Numbered from the stretch's first letter, positions 18,502 to 28,155 are shown. The stretch is 41,451 bases of DNA from Syntrophomonadaceae bacterium (GCA_012729495.1 JAAYCZ010000097.1:1-41451), one strand, 5' to 3'. Numbers and translations are program-made. The notes: generated from the sequence alone by a model not told the origin.

Positions 18502-20421
18502 TTATAAAATTTTGGGAAAATAAACTCGGAAAACCGTTCCTGCGCTGCCGGTTTCAAAATTTATGCGGGCCCCATGCCGGGCAGCAATACTGTAACAAAC
18601 TGCCAGTCCCAAGCCGACTCCGTTTTCCTTGCTGCTGACAAAAGGTGTGCCGAGCAGTTCGACAAGGCCAGGGTCGATCCCGCAGCCCTGATCGGCAATA
18701 CAAAGAATCACTTCTCTTTCGTTTTCTTCAGTACTTATGGTTATCGTTCCCCCAGGACTCATGGCGTCCATCCCGTTGCGAACCAGATTTAATATTATCT
18801 GCCGGATTTCATTTTCATCCAGCAGCAGCTTTATATCCCGGCCTGGTAATATTCTGACATGCTTGCCGTGCATCAATGCTTCGGCCTCGATCATCGGCCG
18901 GATCCTGGCAATAATTACCCCCAGGCTGTGTGGCTGCAGATCAGCAGTTTTATCCTTGGCCAGACTTAAAAATTCTGTGATAATGGCATTGGCCCTATCC
19001 AGTTCTTCAATCATCAGATCATAATATACCTTTTTATCTGAAGTATTTTCCTGGGCATTGAACATCTGCAGAAACCCCCGCACTGAAGTCATGGGGTTGC
19101 GTATCTCATGGCCGATTGAAGCTGCCATTTTCCCCACCAGATTCAGCCGGTCCAAACGGGCTATTTCCAGTTCATAACGCTTCTTCTCCGAGATATCCTT
19201 CAAAATAGACAGGCGACATTGCTTGCCATCCAGGTTGATTAACACCGAGGAAACCATTAAATCAATTTTTTTACCGGATTTGCTGCGGGTAGTAAACTCA
19301 AAATTTTTTACTATACCGAATGATTTCAGTTGTTCCAGAAAATGATTGTACAACGGCTCAGCCGGGTTAATTGCCTCAATTTGGACTCCAGTACGGCCAA
19401 TGATCTCATCCCTGGTAAAACCATAAGTATCCAAGGCAGCCTGGTTGGCTTCAATATAAGTGTTATCTTCCATATGCATAAAAACGATCATATCCGGATT
19501 GAGATTAAATATTTTATAGAAACGATCCTCTGATTGAGCCAGATCCACCTCACGTAGCTTTTCCGCCAAAAGACGATGACGTTCTTCACTATCCTTGAGC
19601 GCCTGCTCCGCCTGCTTGCGGGCAGTTATATCCTTAAAATAAAAAGACAATCCCCCATCCCGGGCCGGATAAATTGTAACCTCAAACCAACTGGCCATTT
19701 TTACGCTAAAGGTTTCGTAATTAACCGTAACCCGTTCCCGCATAGCCATACATATTTGTTTGTAGACCCGGGGTTTTTCAGGCTCACAAATAATTTCCCA
19801 TAACAATTTACCGTATAATTCTTCCTGGCTGCGCTGCCACCACTCTTGCGCTCTTTGATTAACATAGACAATGCGCCACTCTGCATTAATTGCATAAAAC
19901 GGATCACTGATGGAAGCCAGGGTAAACAAAATATTTTTCAGGCTTTCCTCACTCTGGAGCAATCTATTTTCAGCCTGCTTGCGGTCGGTTATATCGATCA
20001 TGGCATTTAAACAAAAATTATGCCCGTCAATGACAATCAGCTGGGAACATACCATTCCATAGCCGATTCCGCCGTCTTTGCTGCAATACTGGACCTCGTA
20101 GCTTTGCATCCCATTATTTTCCCTGATTTCCTGGTACTTTAGCTCATCCTGCACTGCATTGATCCATAATGACATAGAAGTGTGCCGTTGCCCGATCACT
20201 TCCTGGCGGGAATACCCAAAGGCCCTGATCCAGCTGTCATTGATATCAACGTAGGTAAAATCATCGAGGTTCAAAATAGACATGATTATGTCGCTATTGC
20301 GATAGGCATTAAAAAATATGTCCAGATTAGGGTATTCATGTATGTTAAATTTGTTTTTATGCAACCGCAGATTATTATCTTCGCTGTTCAGGTCCCCTTT
20401 GCCGCTGGACGAATCGATCAT
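18502..20421 (-). CDS. Multi-PAS sensor histidine kinase, sporulation-kinase type, no adjacent response regulator
   Basis: Three PAS-like domains (DITDRKQAE, DITARKQAEQA, DISEKKRYELE ends); H-box GKMAASIGHEIRNPMTSVRGFLQMF; HATPase DENEIRQIILNLVRNGMDAM ... GVGLGLAVCYSIAARHG. Confidence 0.93.
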   Translation of the reverse strand: MIDSSSGKGDLNSEDNNLRLHKNKFNIHEYPNLDIFFNAYRNSDIIMSILNLDDFTYVDINDSWIRAFGYSRQEVIGQRHTSMSLWINAVQDELKYQEIRENNGMQSYEVQYCSKDGGIGYGMVCSQLIVIDGHNFCLNAMIDITDRKQAENRLLQSEESLKNILFTLASISDPFYAINAEWRIVYVNQRAQEWWQRSQEELYGKLLWEIICEPEKPRVYKQICMAMRERVTVNYETFSVKMASWFEVTIYPARDGGLSFYFKDITARKQAEQALKDSEERHRLLAEKLREVDLAQSEDRFYKIFNLNPDMIVFMHMEDNTYIEANQAALDTYGFTRDEIIGRTGVQIEAINPAEPLYNHFLEQLKSFGIVKNFEFTTRSKSGKKIDLMVSSVLINLDGKQCRLSILKDISEKKRYELEIARLDRLNLVGKMAASIGHEIRNPMTSVRGFLQMFNAQENTSDKKVYYDLMIEELDRANAIITEFLSLAKDKTADLQPHSLGVIIARIRPMIEAEALMHGKHVRILPGRDIKLLLDENEIRQIILNLVRNGMDAMSPGGTITISTEENEREVILCIADQGCGIDPGLVELLGTPFVSSKENGVGLGLAVCYSIAARHGARINFETGSAGTVFRVYFPKIL

Positions 20422-20600
20422 TTCTTTTCCTCCTCATTAATCGGTTGACCTATAACAATTTATTTTACTATAATTATAATTGAGTATTTATCCCTTGCCT
20501 TAGTTAATTGGATACTTTTGTTAGATTTCCTCCAATACCATATTAATTATTTCAATAATTTTACCATTTAATATGAAATTATTGCATAAATTTAAAAATC

Positions 20601-20701
20601 CGTCGAAGAGCACCTTGGCAAGCAAAATATATAGTGTATTTGCCTTGTGAGCAACAATTTATTGTACATCTTTTTAGCAAGAATTAATTATGCATAAGTC
20701 T
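20601..20701 (-). repeat. Dispersed ~100-bp intergenic repeat, copy 2
   Basis: Reverse complement acttatgcataattaattcttgc...cacaaggcaaatacactatatattttgcttgccaaggtgctcttcgacg aligns to 5163-5263. Confidence 0.7.
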
Positions 20702-20707
20702 CAATAT

Positions 20708-20750
20708 AAAAAATCTCCCCAACGCTGGCGAAGCAATTGGAGAGATTTTT
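20708..20750 (-). terminator. Rho-independent terminator downstream of spoIIE
   Basis: AAAAATCTC...GAGATTTTT hairpin with flanking A/T run immediately after the spoIIE stop. Confidence 0.75.
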
Positions 20751-20770
20751 ATTAATCTAATAATTTATTT

Positions 20771-23248
20771 TCAAGCCATATCCAGCCTTAGACATATAGC
20801 CGTCATATCGTCGCCGGGTTTGCCTGCTGCCAAGCTCAGCGCCCGGTTGATAACCATCTGGGCAATGATCTGCGGATCATTTTCGCCAATCTGAGCCAGT
20901 AAACGCGGTATCCATTCATCGCCGTTTTGTTCGCGGGAGGCTTCCATCACTCCATCACTGACCATCAGGATTATATCCCGGGGCAGCAGGGAGCGTTTCT
21001 CGCTGTTTACTTCCACTTGCTCCAAAATACCGATAGGCAGTGAAGAGGAACTTAATACCGATATTTGTCTTCCTCTTTTTATAAAAGTCGGAGCGCTGGC
21101 AATTTTAATATAGTCAAGCTCGGCATTATATAAATCTATCAACATCATATCCATGGTGGTAAAACTCTCACTGCGTGAACGCAGCAATAAAACTGAGTTG
21201 ATGGTCTTTAAGGCCAGCTCTTTATCAAAACCGCTTTGGAGAAGGTCAAGCAGCAATTTTACTGCTGTATTGCTTTCATCACGAGCTTTTTCACCTACCC
21301 CCATGCCATCACTTAGAACAACAAGTTCCTTGCCTTCGTTCAGCGTATTTATAATCAAGCTGTCACCGTTTTTATCTTCCCGGGCAACTTGAGCAACTGC
21401 ACTTGTAACCTGATAATTAAAAGCCCGTTTCAGCATAAAATCACATGCCCCTCTGCCCATTAAAGCGGGGCAGTTTTTCTGGCAAACCTCCAGTTTTTGG
21501 CCCAGAGCTGAAGAAAGTGCCGGGGCTACACTCAATTCACAACCGCTGCCATCAACACATGATGCGCTGATCACGTTTATGGTTAGAAGTTCTCCCTTGC
21601 TGCAGACGGGGTTGATATCTTTGAGGCTTATACCTTGTTTTTTGCAGGCCTTCAGTAATTGCTCGCGCAGTTCAATATCAACTGATGAATCAATTTCAAT
21701 TTCATCGGCCAGGCTTCTTACTACCTGACCGACTCCTTTTAGCTGTCTGGCCACCAGTTCACGAGATTCTCCCATTTTCTCCGACCAATACTCGTTAATA
21801 CGCAGATTATCAAAGAGATAATTAACCGTGGTCACCAGTTCGCGTCCGTGCAGACACTTCTTTTTAAGTGATGGCGGCAAATCTTCATAATTAATTTGCC
21901 CCGCACTTTCAGCCTGGCAGAAGAGTTCCAGGATCTCCTGCGCCGTACTGTGATACTCCCGACTCCAGCAGCCATTAAAACGATGGCAGCCTTCACAGAA
22001 GCCGTCGGATAATTCATCATATAAATAATTCAGACAGGAATTGCCCCGCGGTCGGAGGCTTATTTCTTCCTGACCGGTAAAGGTCGAACTTAGTTCGTCA
22101 AAAACCTGGGCCAGATGATGGATGCGATTGCCGATCGTTTCATTAAGGCGGTAATCATCGCTTTGGCTATCGGTTGCTTTATGGCTGGATATAAGCCCCA
22201 GACTCTGTACCGGCAGTTTTTCTTTTAATGATTCCGGCAGCAGCATAAAAACAATACTGGCAATACCTGTTTCCCATAACCCCAAAACGGTAAGCTGACT
22301 GTCAGCCATAAACATTGACAAGGCCAGCGTCCCCAACATAAAGCCGATAATTACCCCCAGGCGTCCAAAGCTGCGGAATATCCCGGCCAGTAGTCCGGAA
22401 ATGGAATACATGCCCAGAGTCTGGGCAAAAAGACTGGAAGCAATGGAGGGCAGTATGCCGGACATAACTCCCATTATAGCTCCTCCGCCGGTACCCCAGA
22501 GGTAGGCTGCGATCATGATGCCCAGACGGCATAAAATACCGCTGAATGACAGCCCCAACACCTGCAGATCGCTGAGGCCCATTATCAAACCAATACCCAG
22601 AACCATAAAGGCGCCCATTTCTTCAAAACTAAAATTTACCATGGGTTTCTTCTGTTTGATCACCTCATAGCAATGCAGCATAACATAACTGATAACACCG
22701 CTGATCAGGGCTTCAAAAACGATCACCATTTCCTGATATAAATTTAACCCGCTTATCATTAAAGCGGCACTCTTTACAACCAAAATAACAGCAGTGGTTA
22801 TAACCGGTACTCCCCACCAGGTTTTTCCCAATTGAATTTTTTCTGTGTTCAGAATCCATACCGTAACCAGCAAAACGGCCATATTAGCTGCCAATATGCT
22901 GCCGGGCAAAACAGTGGTCAGCCCGATCAGGCTAAAAAGCAACAGGATAATACTGCGCTGATGGCTTTGGGCCGCAAAGACAGCCACAAAAGCAAAAATA
23001 AAAGGCAGCAGTTCGCCAAGAATAAAAGCTCTTGAAAGAACTACCGCTCCTGCGGCCAGGAGGAGATTTTCCCATCGTAGCATGCTTCTAAGCCGGTCAG
23101 CAGAATAATTTAAGCTGCCGGCAGGGAAAATTTTATTGAACCGCAGCTGTGGACGGCGCCAGGCAGGATTTAGTTTTCTTCTTGCTTGTCTGGGCGCTAA
23201 CTCGTCTTCCATCCTTTGATAAGGGTATATTTCCAGTCGCTCCAACAT
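20771..23248 (-). CDS. spoIIE: Stage II sporulation protein E (membrane PP2C phosphatase)
   Basis: 825 aa; N-terminal multi-TM region; PP2C-type C-terminus KELVVLSDGMGVGEKARDES, FTTMDMMLIDLYNAELDYIKIASAPTFIKRG, IILMVSDGVMEA. Confidence 0.95.
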   Translation of the reverse strand: MLERLEIYPYQRMEDELAPRQARRKLNPAWRRPQLRFNKIFPAGSLNYSADRLRSMLRWENLLLAAGAVVLSRAFILGELLPFIFAFVAVFAAQSHQRSIILLLFSLIGLTTVLPGSILAANMAVLLVTVWILNTEKIQLGKTWWGVPVITTAVILVVKSAALMISGLNLYQEMVIVFEALISGVISYVMLHCYEVIKQKKPMVNFSFEEMGAFMVLGIGLIMGLSDLQVLGLSFSGILCRLGIMIAAYLWGTGGGAIMGVMSGILPSIASSLFAQTLGMYSISGLLAGIFRSFGRLGVIIGFMLGTLALSMFMADSQLTVLGLWETGIASIVFMLLPESLKEKLPVQSLGLISSHKATDSQSDDYRLNETIGNRIHHLAQVFDELSSTFTGQEEISLRPRGNSCLNYLYDELSDGFCEGCHRFNGCWSREYHSTAQEILELFCQAESAGQINYEDLPPSLKKKCLHGRELVTTVNYLFDNLRINEYWSEKMGESRELVARQLKGVGQVVRSLADEIEIDSSVDIELREQLLKACKKQGISLKDINPVCSKGELLTINVISASCVDGSGCELSVAPALSSALGQKLEVCQKNCPALMGRGACDFMLKRAFNYQVTSAVAQVAREDKNGDSLIINTLNEGKELVVLSDGMGVGEKARDESNTAVKLLLDLLQSGFDKELALKTINSVLLLRSRSESFTTMDMMLIDLYNAELDYIKIASAPTFIKRGRQISVLSSSSLPIGILEQVEVNSEKRSLLPRDIILMVSDGVMEASREQNGDEWIPRLLAQIGENDPQIIAQMVINRALSLAAGKPGDDMTAICLRLDMA

Positions 23249-23284
23249 TTCCTTACCCCCTTGTGACTGAACCTGAGTTTAACC

Positions 23285-23318
23285 ATTATAACAGGGGAAG
23301 CTTTATAAAAATTGTCAG
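23285..23318 (-). promoter_or_regulatory. Candidate spoIIE promoter with extended 22-bp spacing
   Basis: On minus strand CTGACA-N22-TATAAT, 37 nt upstream of the spoIIE ATG. Confidence 0.5.
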
Positions 23319-23437
23319 CACAGGGAGCAAGGCTTTTTTTTATTCAAACAAAATCTCTATATAAAATCCTTACGGGAGCAGTTTATTCCAGACTTCAACA
23401 TTTATCCGCCCATAATATTATTAACTTGGGCATAAAA

Positions 23438-23474
23438 TTAAGAAAGGGGCCAAATCATTGGCACCCTTCCTTAA
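23438..23474 (-). terminator. Rho-independent terminator downstream of FocA-type gene
   Basis: ttaagaaaggggccaa/ttggcacccttccttaa imperfect hairpin, T-rich tail on minus strand. Confidence 0.7.
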
Positions 23475-23499
23475 ATCTTATTACAGTTTTAGTAATTTA

Positions 23500-24393
23500 C
23501 TATTTTCTCAGATAAACCAGCCAATAAATTCCGCCAACGAAAATTGCTCCGCCGACAATGTTGCCCAAAGTTACAGGCAGCAGGTTTGAACTGAAGAAGT
23601 TTGCATAACTGAAGAACTGAACTACCTGGTCAGCAGTCATGTTAAATACGCTGACCGGTACACCATCAACCATTTTGGAAGCCGCCGCGACCATTTCAGG
23701 ATTGGCATTGGCAACGGTGATGCCCATGGGAATAAAGAACATATTGGCAACGCTATGTTCGAAGCCGCTGGCTACGAAAGCCATGATGGGGAAGAAAATA
23801 GCGAAGATTTTGCCGACAATATCTTTGGCAGCAAATGCCATCCAAACTGCCAGGCAAACCAGCCAGTTACAAAGAATACCCCGGCAAAAAGCCTGGCCGA
23901 AGGTCAGTGACAGTTTGCCTTTGGCAATGGCTAGTGCTTTAGAGCCCATAGCGGTTAGAGTAATTGCCCCTGCGGCATCCGTTTGTCCCCAGTAGCCGCC
24001 CCAAAATACGATGTAAACCAAGAGTACAGAACCTACAAAGTTGGCTAAGAAAACTACCACCCAATTGACCAGTAATCCTGACCATTTGGCCTGACCGTTG
24101 CAGCAGGAAATAAAACAGGCCATATTATTACCGGTAAACAATTCCGCTCCAGCGATTACGACCAGCATCAGGCCGACGGAGAATACAGCGCCAAATAAGA
24201 ATTGGCCGCCCGGCGTTCCTCCGGGTAAAAGCGTGTCCATGGAGCCGATCTTGGTAGCCAGATTGGCCCCAAATCCAATGTAGGCACCCGCCAGAATACC
24301 CAGTAAAAACATCTTCAAAATAGGCAGTTCAGTTTTCGACTTTCCGGCCGCACATGCGGTTGCTGCAATTTCTGCAGGCGTTAAGAATCCCAT
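23500..24393 (-). CDS. Formate/nitrite transporter family protein (start probably MGFLTPAEI at 24393)
   Basis: KMFLLGILAGAYIGFGANLATK, AELFTGNNMACFISCCNGQAKWSGLLVNWVVVFLANFVGS, CRGILCNWLVCLAVWMA, ASGFEHSVANMFFIPMGI, NIVGGAIFVGGIYWLVYLR. Confidence 0.93.
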   Translation of the reverse strand: MGFLTPAEIAATACAAGKSKTELPILKMFLLGILAGAYIGFGANLATKIGSMDTLLPGGTPGGQFLFGAVFSVGLMLVVIAGAELFTGNNMACFISCCNGQAKWSGLLVNWVVVFLANFVGSVLLVYIVFWGGYWGQTDAAGAITLTAMGSKALAIAKGKLSLTFGQAFCRGILCNWLVCLAVWMAFAAKDIVGKIFAIFFPIMAFVASGFEHSVANMFFIPMGITVANANPEMVAAASKMVDGVPVSVFNMTADQVVQFFSYANFFSSNLLPVTLGNIVGGAIFVGGIYWLVYLRK

Positions 24394-24440
24394 CAACAAG
24401 TTCCCCTTTCCTTTCTTTTTTCCGACGTTTAAGTTACGAA

Positions 24441-24464
24441 TTTTCATCAAAAATATGATGAAAA
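24441..24464. promoter_or_regulatory. Candidate operator palindrome upstream of the FocA-type gene
   Basis: TTTTCATC-AAAAATAT-GATGAAAA, perfect 8-bp arms, about 48 nt upstream of the ATG. Confidence 0.4.
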
Positions 24465-24549
24465 CCATAACTTTTTACATACTTCTAAAGCATTCTACGT
24501 AAAGCAAATAAATCCTGCCAAAAACAAAATCTTTTATAAATAATATTTC

Positions 24550-25407
24550 TTAAGACCAGATTATACCCTGCAATAAATCGCTGTCACTGACAATAATTTT
24601 ATTTTTCCTCAGCATATCCATAATCAGCATGGTAATAAGTACGCCGGCATTAATAATATCAGCCCGTTCCGGCTGCAGCCCCGGCAGTCTTTTACGTAGA
24701 GCCAGCGGGGTATTCTCCAGCAGTCGGTAAATATCAGAAGTTTCCTGTCGGGTAACCTGATGTCCGTGTACTTTTTCAGAATCATATATATTAAGGCCCA
24801 ATTTGATCGAGGCCAGCGTACTGGCGGTACCGCCTACCATAACCAGCGGGTATTCCATAAATCTAGCTTGCATGGCTTGAACCGGCTGCAGGCGAGCAGC
24901 TATATCATCTGCATTCATTTGCATTTCTGTAGCCCGAACTGCACCTACCGGCAATGAAATTACAAAATCCTGTTGGTTGCAGATAAATTCAGTACTGCCC
25001 CCGCCCAAATCAACTACCAGCGGAGGATGCTCTAGTTGCAGGCCTTTTTCCACCCCGATATAACTCAGCCTGGCCTCCTCTTCACCACTGATAATTTCAA
25101 CCGGCATATGACTGCGTCGGGCAGCCTCTTCCACAAACGCTTTTCCGTTAGCTGCTTCACGCACTGCGCTGGTAGCCACCACCCGATAATGCTGTACATC
25201 ATAGGCTTTCAGCAACGGTTGGATCTTCTCCAGCCACTGCCAGCTACGCTCTGCGGCTTCTTCAGCTATTTGCCCGGTCTCACTCAAACCGGCACCGATA
25301 CGTGTCGTCTTTATTTCTTTGTACAGTACCCGCAACCCGCGGTTATCCCTATCGGCAATCAACAGCCGGCAGGAATTGCTGCCTATATCTATCGCTGCAT
25401 AACTCAT
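24550..25407 (-). CDS. Ppx/GppA family phosphatase
   Basis: YAAIDIGSNSCRLLIAD, VVATSAVREAANG, ISGEEEARLSYIGVEKGL, PPLVVDLGGGSTEFI. Confidence 0.92.
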   Translation of the reverse strand: MSYAAIDIGSNSCRLLIADRDNRGLRVLYKEIKTTRIGAGLSETGQIAEEAAERSWQWLEKIQPLLKAYDVQHYRVVATSAVREAANGKAFVEEAARRSHMPVEIISGEEEARLSYIGVEKGLQLEHPPLVVDLGGGSTEFICNQQDFVISLPVGAVRATEMQMNADDIAARLQPVQAMQARFMEYPLVMVGGTASTLASIKLGLNIYDSEKVHGHQVTRQETSDIYRLLENTPLALRKRLPGLQPERADIINAGVLITMLIMDMLRKNKIIVSDSDLLQGIIWS

Positions 25408-25438
25408 AGAAACCTCCCTGCTTTATTTAAGCACGTAA

Positions 25439-25466
25439 AAAAGCACTTCCAATAATGAAGTGCTTT
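25439..25466 (-). terminator. Rho-independent terminator after S1-domain gene
   Basis: AAAGCACTTCcaataatGAAGTGCTTT; T6 tail on minus strand. Confidence 0.85.
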
Positions 25467-25475
25467 GGTATTTGT

Positions 25476-25928
25476 TTATTGGTAATTTCTCCTTCGGCGA
25501 GGTTCAACCTTATTTTTGAGGGGCTGCATCCTTTCATCACTTTCTTTTAAGAACTTGCTGATCTTGTCATCTAGTGTTACGGGTGCTTCAGCTTTTTTAG
25601 GCCCACTAAATCCCCGGTTATCCCTGCGCGGTTCAGAACGGCTGTAACCGGGCTGACTGGCAGGAGGCCGAACCACTTTGGGTGGAAGTGCCTGTTTTAT
25701 GGAAAGCCCAATTTTTTTGCCATCTATGTTCAGTACCTTTACTTTTACAAGGTCACCCTCTTTAATGTAGTCTTTAACATCTTTGACATACGTATCTGCT
25801 ATTTCCGAAATGTGAACCAACCCTACCAAGCCACCAGGCAACTCAATAAACGCTCCAAACGTTGTAATACCTTGAACCTTGCCCTCAATAATTTCGCCAG
25901 GCACAATATTTGTTTGTTCAGTTGGCAT
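25476..25928 (-). CDS. S1 RNA-binding domain protein (YabR-like)
   Basis: VPGEIIEGKVQGITTFGAFIELPGGLVGLVHISEIADTYVKDVKDYIKEGDLVKVKVLNIDGKKIGLSIKQA. Confidence 0.92.
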   Translation of the reverse strand: MPTEQTNIVPGEIIEGKVQGITTFGAFIELPGGLVGLVHISEIADTYVKDVKDYIKEGDLVKVKVLNIDGKKIGLSIKQALPPKVVRPPASQPGYSRSEPRRDNRGFSGPKKAEAPVTLDDKISKFLKESDERMQPLKNKVEPRRRRNYQ

Positions 25929-26002
25929 AGAAATTAAGATCCCCCTCAATTAATACTATTTTAATTGTATTAAAAGCATCGGGGCTAGTCAACCGAAAAC
26001 AG

Positions 26003-26284
26003 CTAATTATCCTGCTGCAGATCGATAATTACTTTTTCTCCGTCCTTAATCATGCCCAGCCGCTCACGTGCCAGCCGTTCAATCGCCTCGGGGGTTTTCA
26101 ATTCCTCCAGCTTTTCCTGGTATTGATGTTTTACTTGCTGCAGTTCGGCCTTCTGTTTTTTTAATTCCTGCTTTTGGGCGGAAAGTTCCAGGATGGTTTT
26201 ACCCCGGGGTACAATCGTTACGAGCAAGACGATACAAACCAGGCCGCTTATTAGTAAACGCAAGTTCTTGTTTTTAGGCTTCAT
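26003..26284 (-). CDS. Septum formation initiator FtsB/DivIC-like protein
   Basis: Start MKPKNKN at 26284; one TM then coiled coil KQELKKQKAELQQVKHQYQEKLEELKTPEAIERLARERLGMIKDGEKVII. Confidence 0.85.
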   Translation of the reverse strand: MKPKNKNLRLLISGLVCIVLLVTIVPRGKTILELSAQKQELKKQKAELQQVKHQYQEKLEELKTPEAIERLARERLGMIKDGEKVIIDLQQDN

Positions 26285-26516
26285 CTTCGTCCTCCCCTGC
26301 AAAAACACCCATAACGTCTCCGGGAAGTACGATAACCACTTCGTAACCCTTACTGCGGGCACGGTTGTACAGGGTGGCAACGGTACTGGCGCTCACCTTG
26401 AGAATACGGGTAATTTCTTCGGTGCTTTTGCCCATTTCTTTCAGCACCACTACCTGTCTTTCCCTGAAACTTAGTTTTTCGGCTCCCCTGATTTCAATCT
26501 TCATACTATTTAACAT
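26274..26516 (-). CDS. Small HTH protein
   Basis: LSFRERQVVVLKEMGKSTEEITRILKVSASTVATLYNRARSKGYEV; 3' end overlaps divIC start. Confidence 0.8.
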   Translation of the reverse strand: MLNSMKIEIRGAEKLSFRERQVVVLKEMGKSTEEITRILKVSASTVATLYNRARSKGYEVVIVLPGDVMGVFAGEDEDEA

Positions 26517-26585
26517 AACCTATCCACATAATTTCCACAATATGTGGACAAAAATTTTTTACTTTTTTACTGTCGATTCAATCCA

Positions 26586-27017
26586 TTAAAGATTGAAATC
26601 ATCAGGAGGTGCAGGAGGATGGTGATTACGCCATTTTGTACGAATTTTATTAACCAGCCATACAACGGGTTTAAGCAATTGGCTCACCAGCATGTCAATA
26701 AAATGGGCACCGGCTTCTGCCATTGTCTTTAACGGCTTATATAAACGGGCAGCCAGCGTTTTGAAATAAATTATTCCTCCGAGGATTAGAAATATTAACG
26801 TATAAAATCTTAATTCACCTTGATTGATCACCAGCATACCCAGGGCAACAACCACAATCATAAACATCCAGAAGATAAAATCCAGCAGAAACAGGGTATA
26901 CTTACCGACTTTTAAAGCTTTAATACCCAGTTGATAAAAATGTATTATGAACCCAGCTATTACCCCTAATAACAAGGTCAGAAAAAATATTTTTACCTGG
27001 GTGAGCAAACCCAGCAA
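26586..27017 (-). CDS. yabQ: Spore cortex biosynthesis protein YabQ-like membrane protein
   Basis: Multi-TM ORF at YabQ position between yabP and divIC. Confidence 0.75.
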   Translation of the reverse strand: MLGLLTQVKIFFLTLLLGVIAGFIIHFYQLGIKALKVGKYTLFLLDFIFWMFMIVVVALGMLVINQGELRFYTLIFLILGGIIYFKTLAARLYKPLKTMAEAGAHFIDMLVSQLLKPVVWLVNKIRTKWRNHHPPAPPDDFNL

Positions 27018-27028
27018 ATTAACCCCCC

Positions 27029-27307
27029 CTACTTCAAGAGCCGGTTCAGGATGGTTTTACCTTTATTTTTCAAATTTGTTCCCTGAGGTTTGTATGCCAG
27101 ATGATTGATGCTTCCCATTACCGCAACTTGACCATGTTCAAGATTAAGCATGGTTATATGCAGTTCATGTCCGCCTATCTCAAGATATCCCATTACAGTT
27201 TCAAGGATAATTTCTTCTTCATCAAAATTAATTACATTGGTTATACCGCTTAGTTCAATAGATTTACGGTTTGACATGTTGATTAAATGCTCGGTCATTG
27301 ATTTCAC
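27029..27307 (-). CDS. yabP: Sporulation protein YabP
   Basis: HLINMSNRKSIELSGITNVINFDEEEIILETVMGYLEIGGHELHITMLNLEHGQVAVMGSINHLAY. Confidence 0.9.
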   Translation of the reverse strand: MKSMTEHLINMSNRKSIELSGITNVINFDEEEIILETVMGYLEIGGHELHITMLNLEHGQVAVMGSINHLAYKPQGTNLKNKGKTILNRLLK

Positions 27308-27447
27308 CTCCCTATATATCCGTTCAAATATTCAATAATTCTTACCGGACTTGGGCAATCTGCCTTGAAAATAGCTATGCAAACCAGAACCAATTTATTC
27401 ATTCGTATAAATATAACCGCCTAATTTTTATCATTGAATTAAAACGA

Positions 27448-27475
27448 GGCGTTTAACTGAAAACAGTCAAACGCC
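27448..27475 (-). terminator. Rho-independent terminator after hup-yabO
   Basis: GGCGTTTaACTGaaaaCAGTcAAACGCC, T run on minus strand (CTCGTTTT). Confidence 0.75.
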
Positions 27476-27519
27476 CCCATATAAAAACCGTCCCATATTA
27501 AACATACAGGACGGCCAGA

Positions 27520-27762
27520 TTATTCAATTATCCGATATAGGTTGCGCGCCTCGCTGGCTTTAATATTCTCCTTGATATCGAGTACCTCAAAAACGGTTTC
27601 TCGATCACCGATCCGTAAAGTGAGAATATCTCCCTTTTTTATCTCTGTTGACGGCTTTGCTATTCTGCCGTTTACCATTACTCTTTCGTTTTCAGCAAAA
27701 TCCTTGGCCACAGTCCGCCGTTTTATAATCCTGGATACTTTAAGAAACTTATCCAGACGCAT
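27520..27762 (-). CDS. S4-domain RNA-binding protein (YabO/RqcP-like)
   Basis: MRLDKFLKVSRIIKRRTVAKDFAENERVMVNGRIAKPSTEIKKGDILTLRIG. Confidence 0.92.
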   Translation of the reverse strand: MRLDKFLKVSRIIKRRTVAKDFAENERVMVNGRIAKPSTEIKKGDILTLRIGDRETVFEVLDIKENIKASEARNLYRIIE

Positions 27763-27763
27763 T

Positions 27764-28036
27764 TTAATCTACAGCATCTTTTAATGCCTTGCCAGCTTTA
27801 AATGCCGGTACTTTAGTGGCAGGAATACTTATTTCTTGGCCGGTCTGCGGGTTTCTGCCCTTCCTGGCCTGGCGCTCCCGAACTTCAAAGGTGCCAAATC
27901 CAATAAGTTGTACCTTCTCACCGGCTTTTAATGCGGTTTCGATGGTGCTAAAGAAAGCATTTACGATTTTGTCAGCATCCTTTTTGGTTATGTTGGTTTT
28001 CTGGGCTACCTCACTTATTAATTCAGTCTTGTTCAA
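27764..28036 (-). CDS. hup: DNA-binding protein HU
   Basis: [28 protein letters not shown]...[44 protein letters not shown]. Confidence 0.97.
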   Translation of the reverse strand: MNKTELISEVAQKTNITKKDADKIVNAFFSTIETALKAGEKVQLIGFGTFEVRERQARKGRNPQTGQEISIPATKVPAFKAGKALKDAVD

Positions 28037-28155
28037 TGATACCCCTCCTTTTGTAGTATATTATTGGTATATTATGCTATTCTATGCTGAGCCCGTTAAT
28101 CCTTCTTTTTTCAATAGGTAAAAAGTTTAAAAGTTGCTGCCATCTGCCTCTTGGA

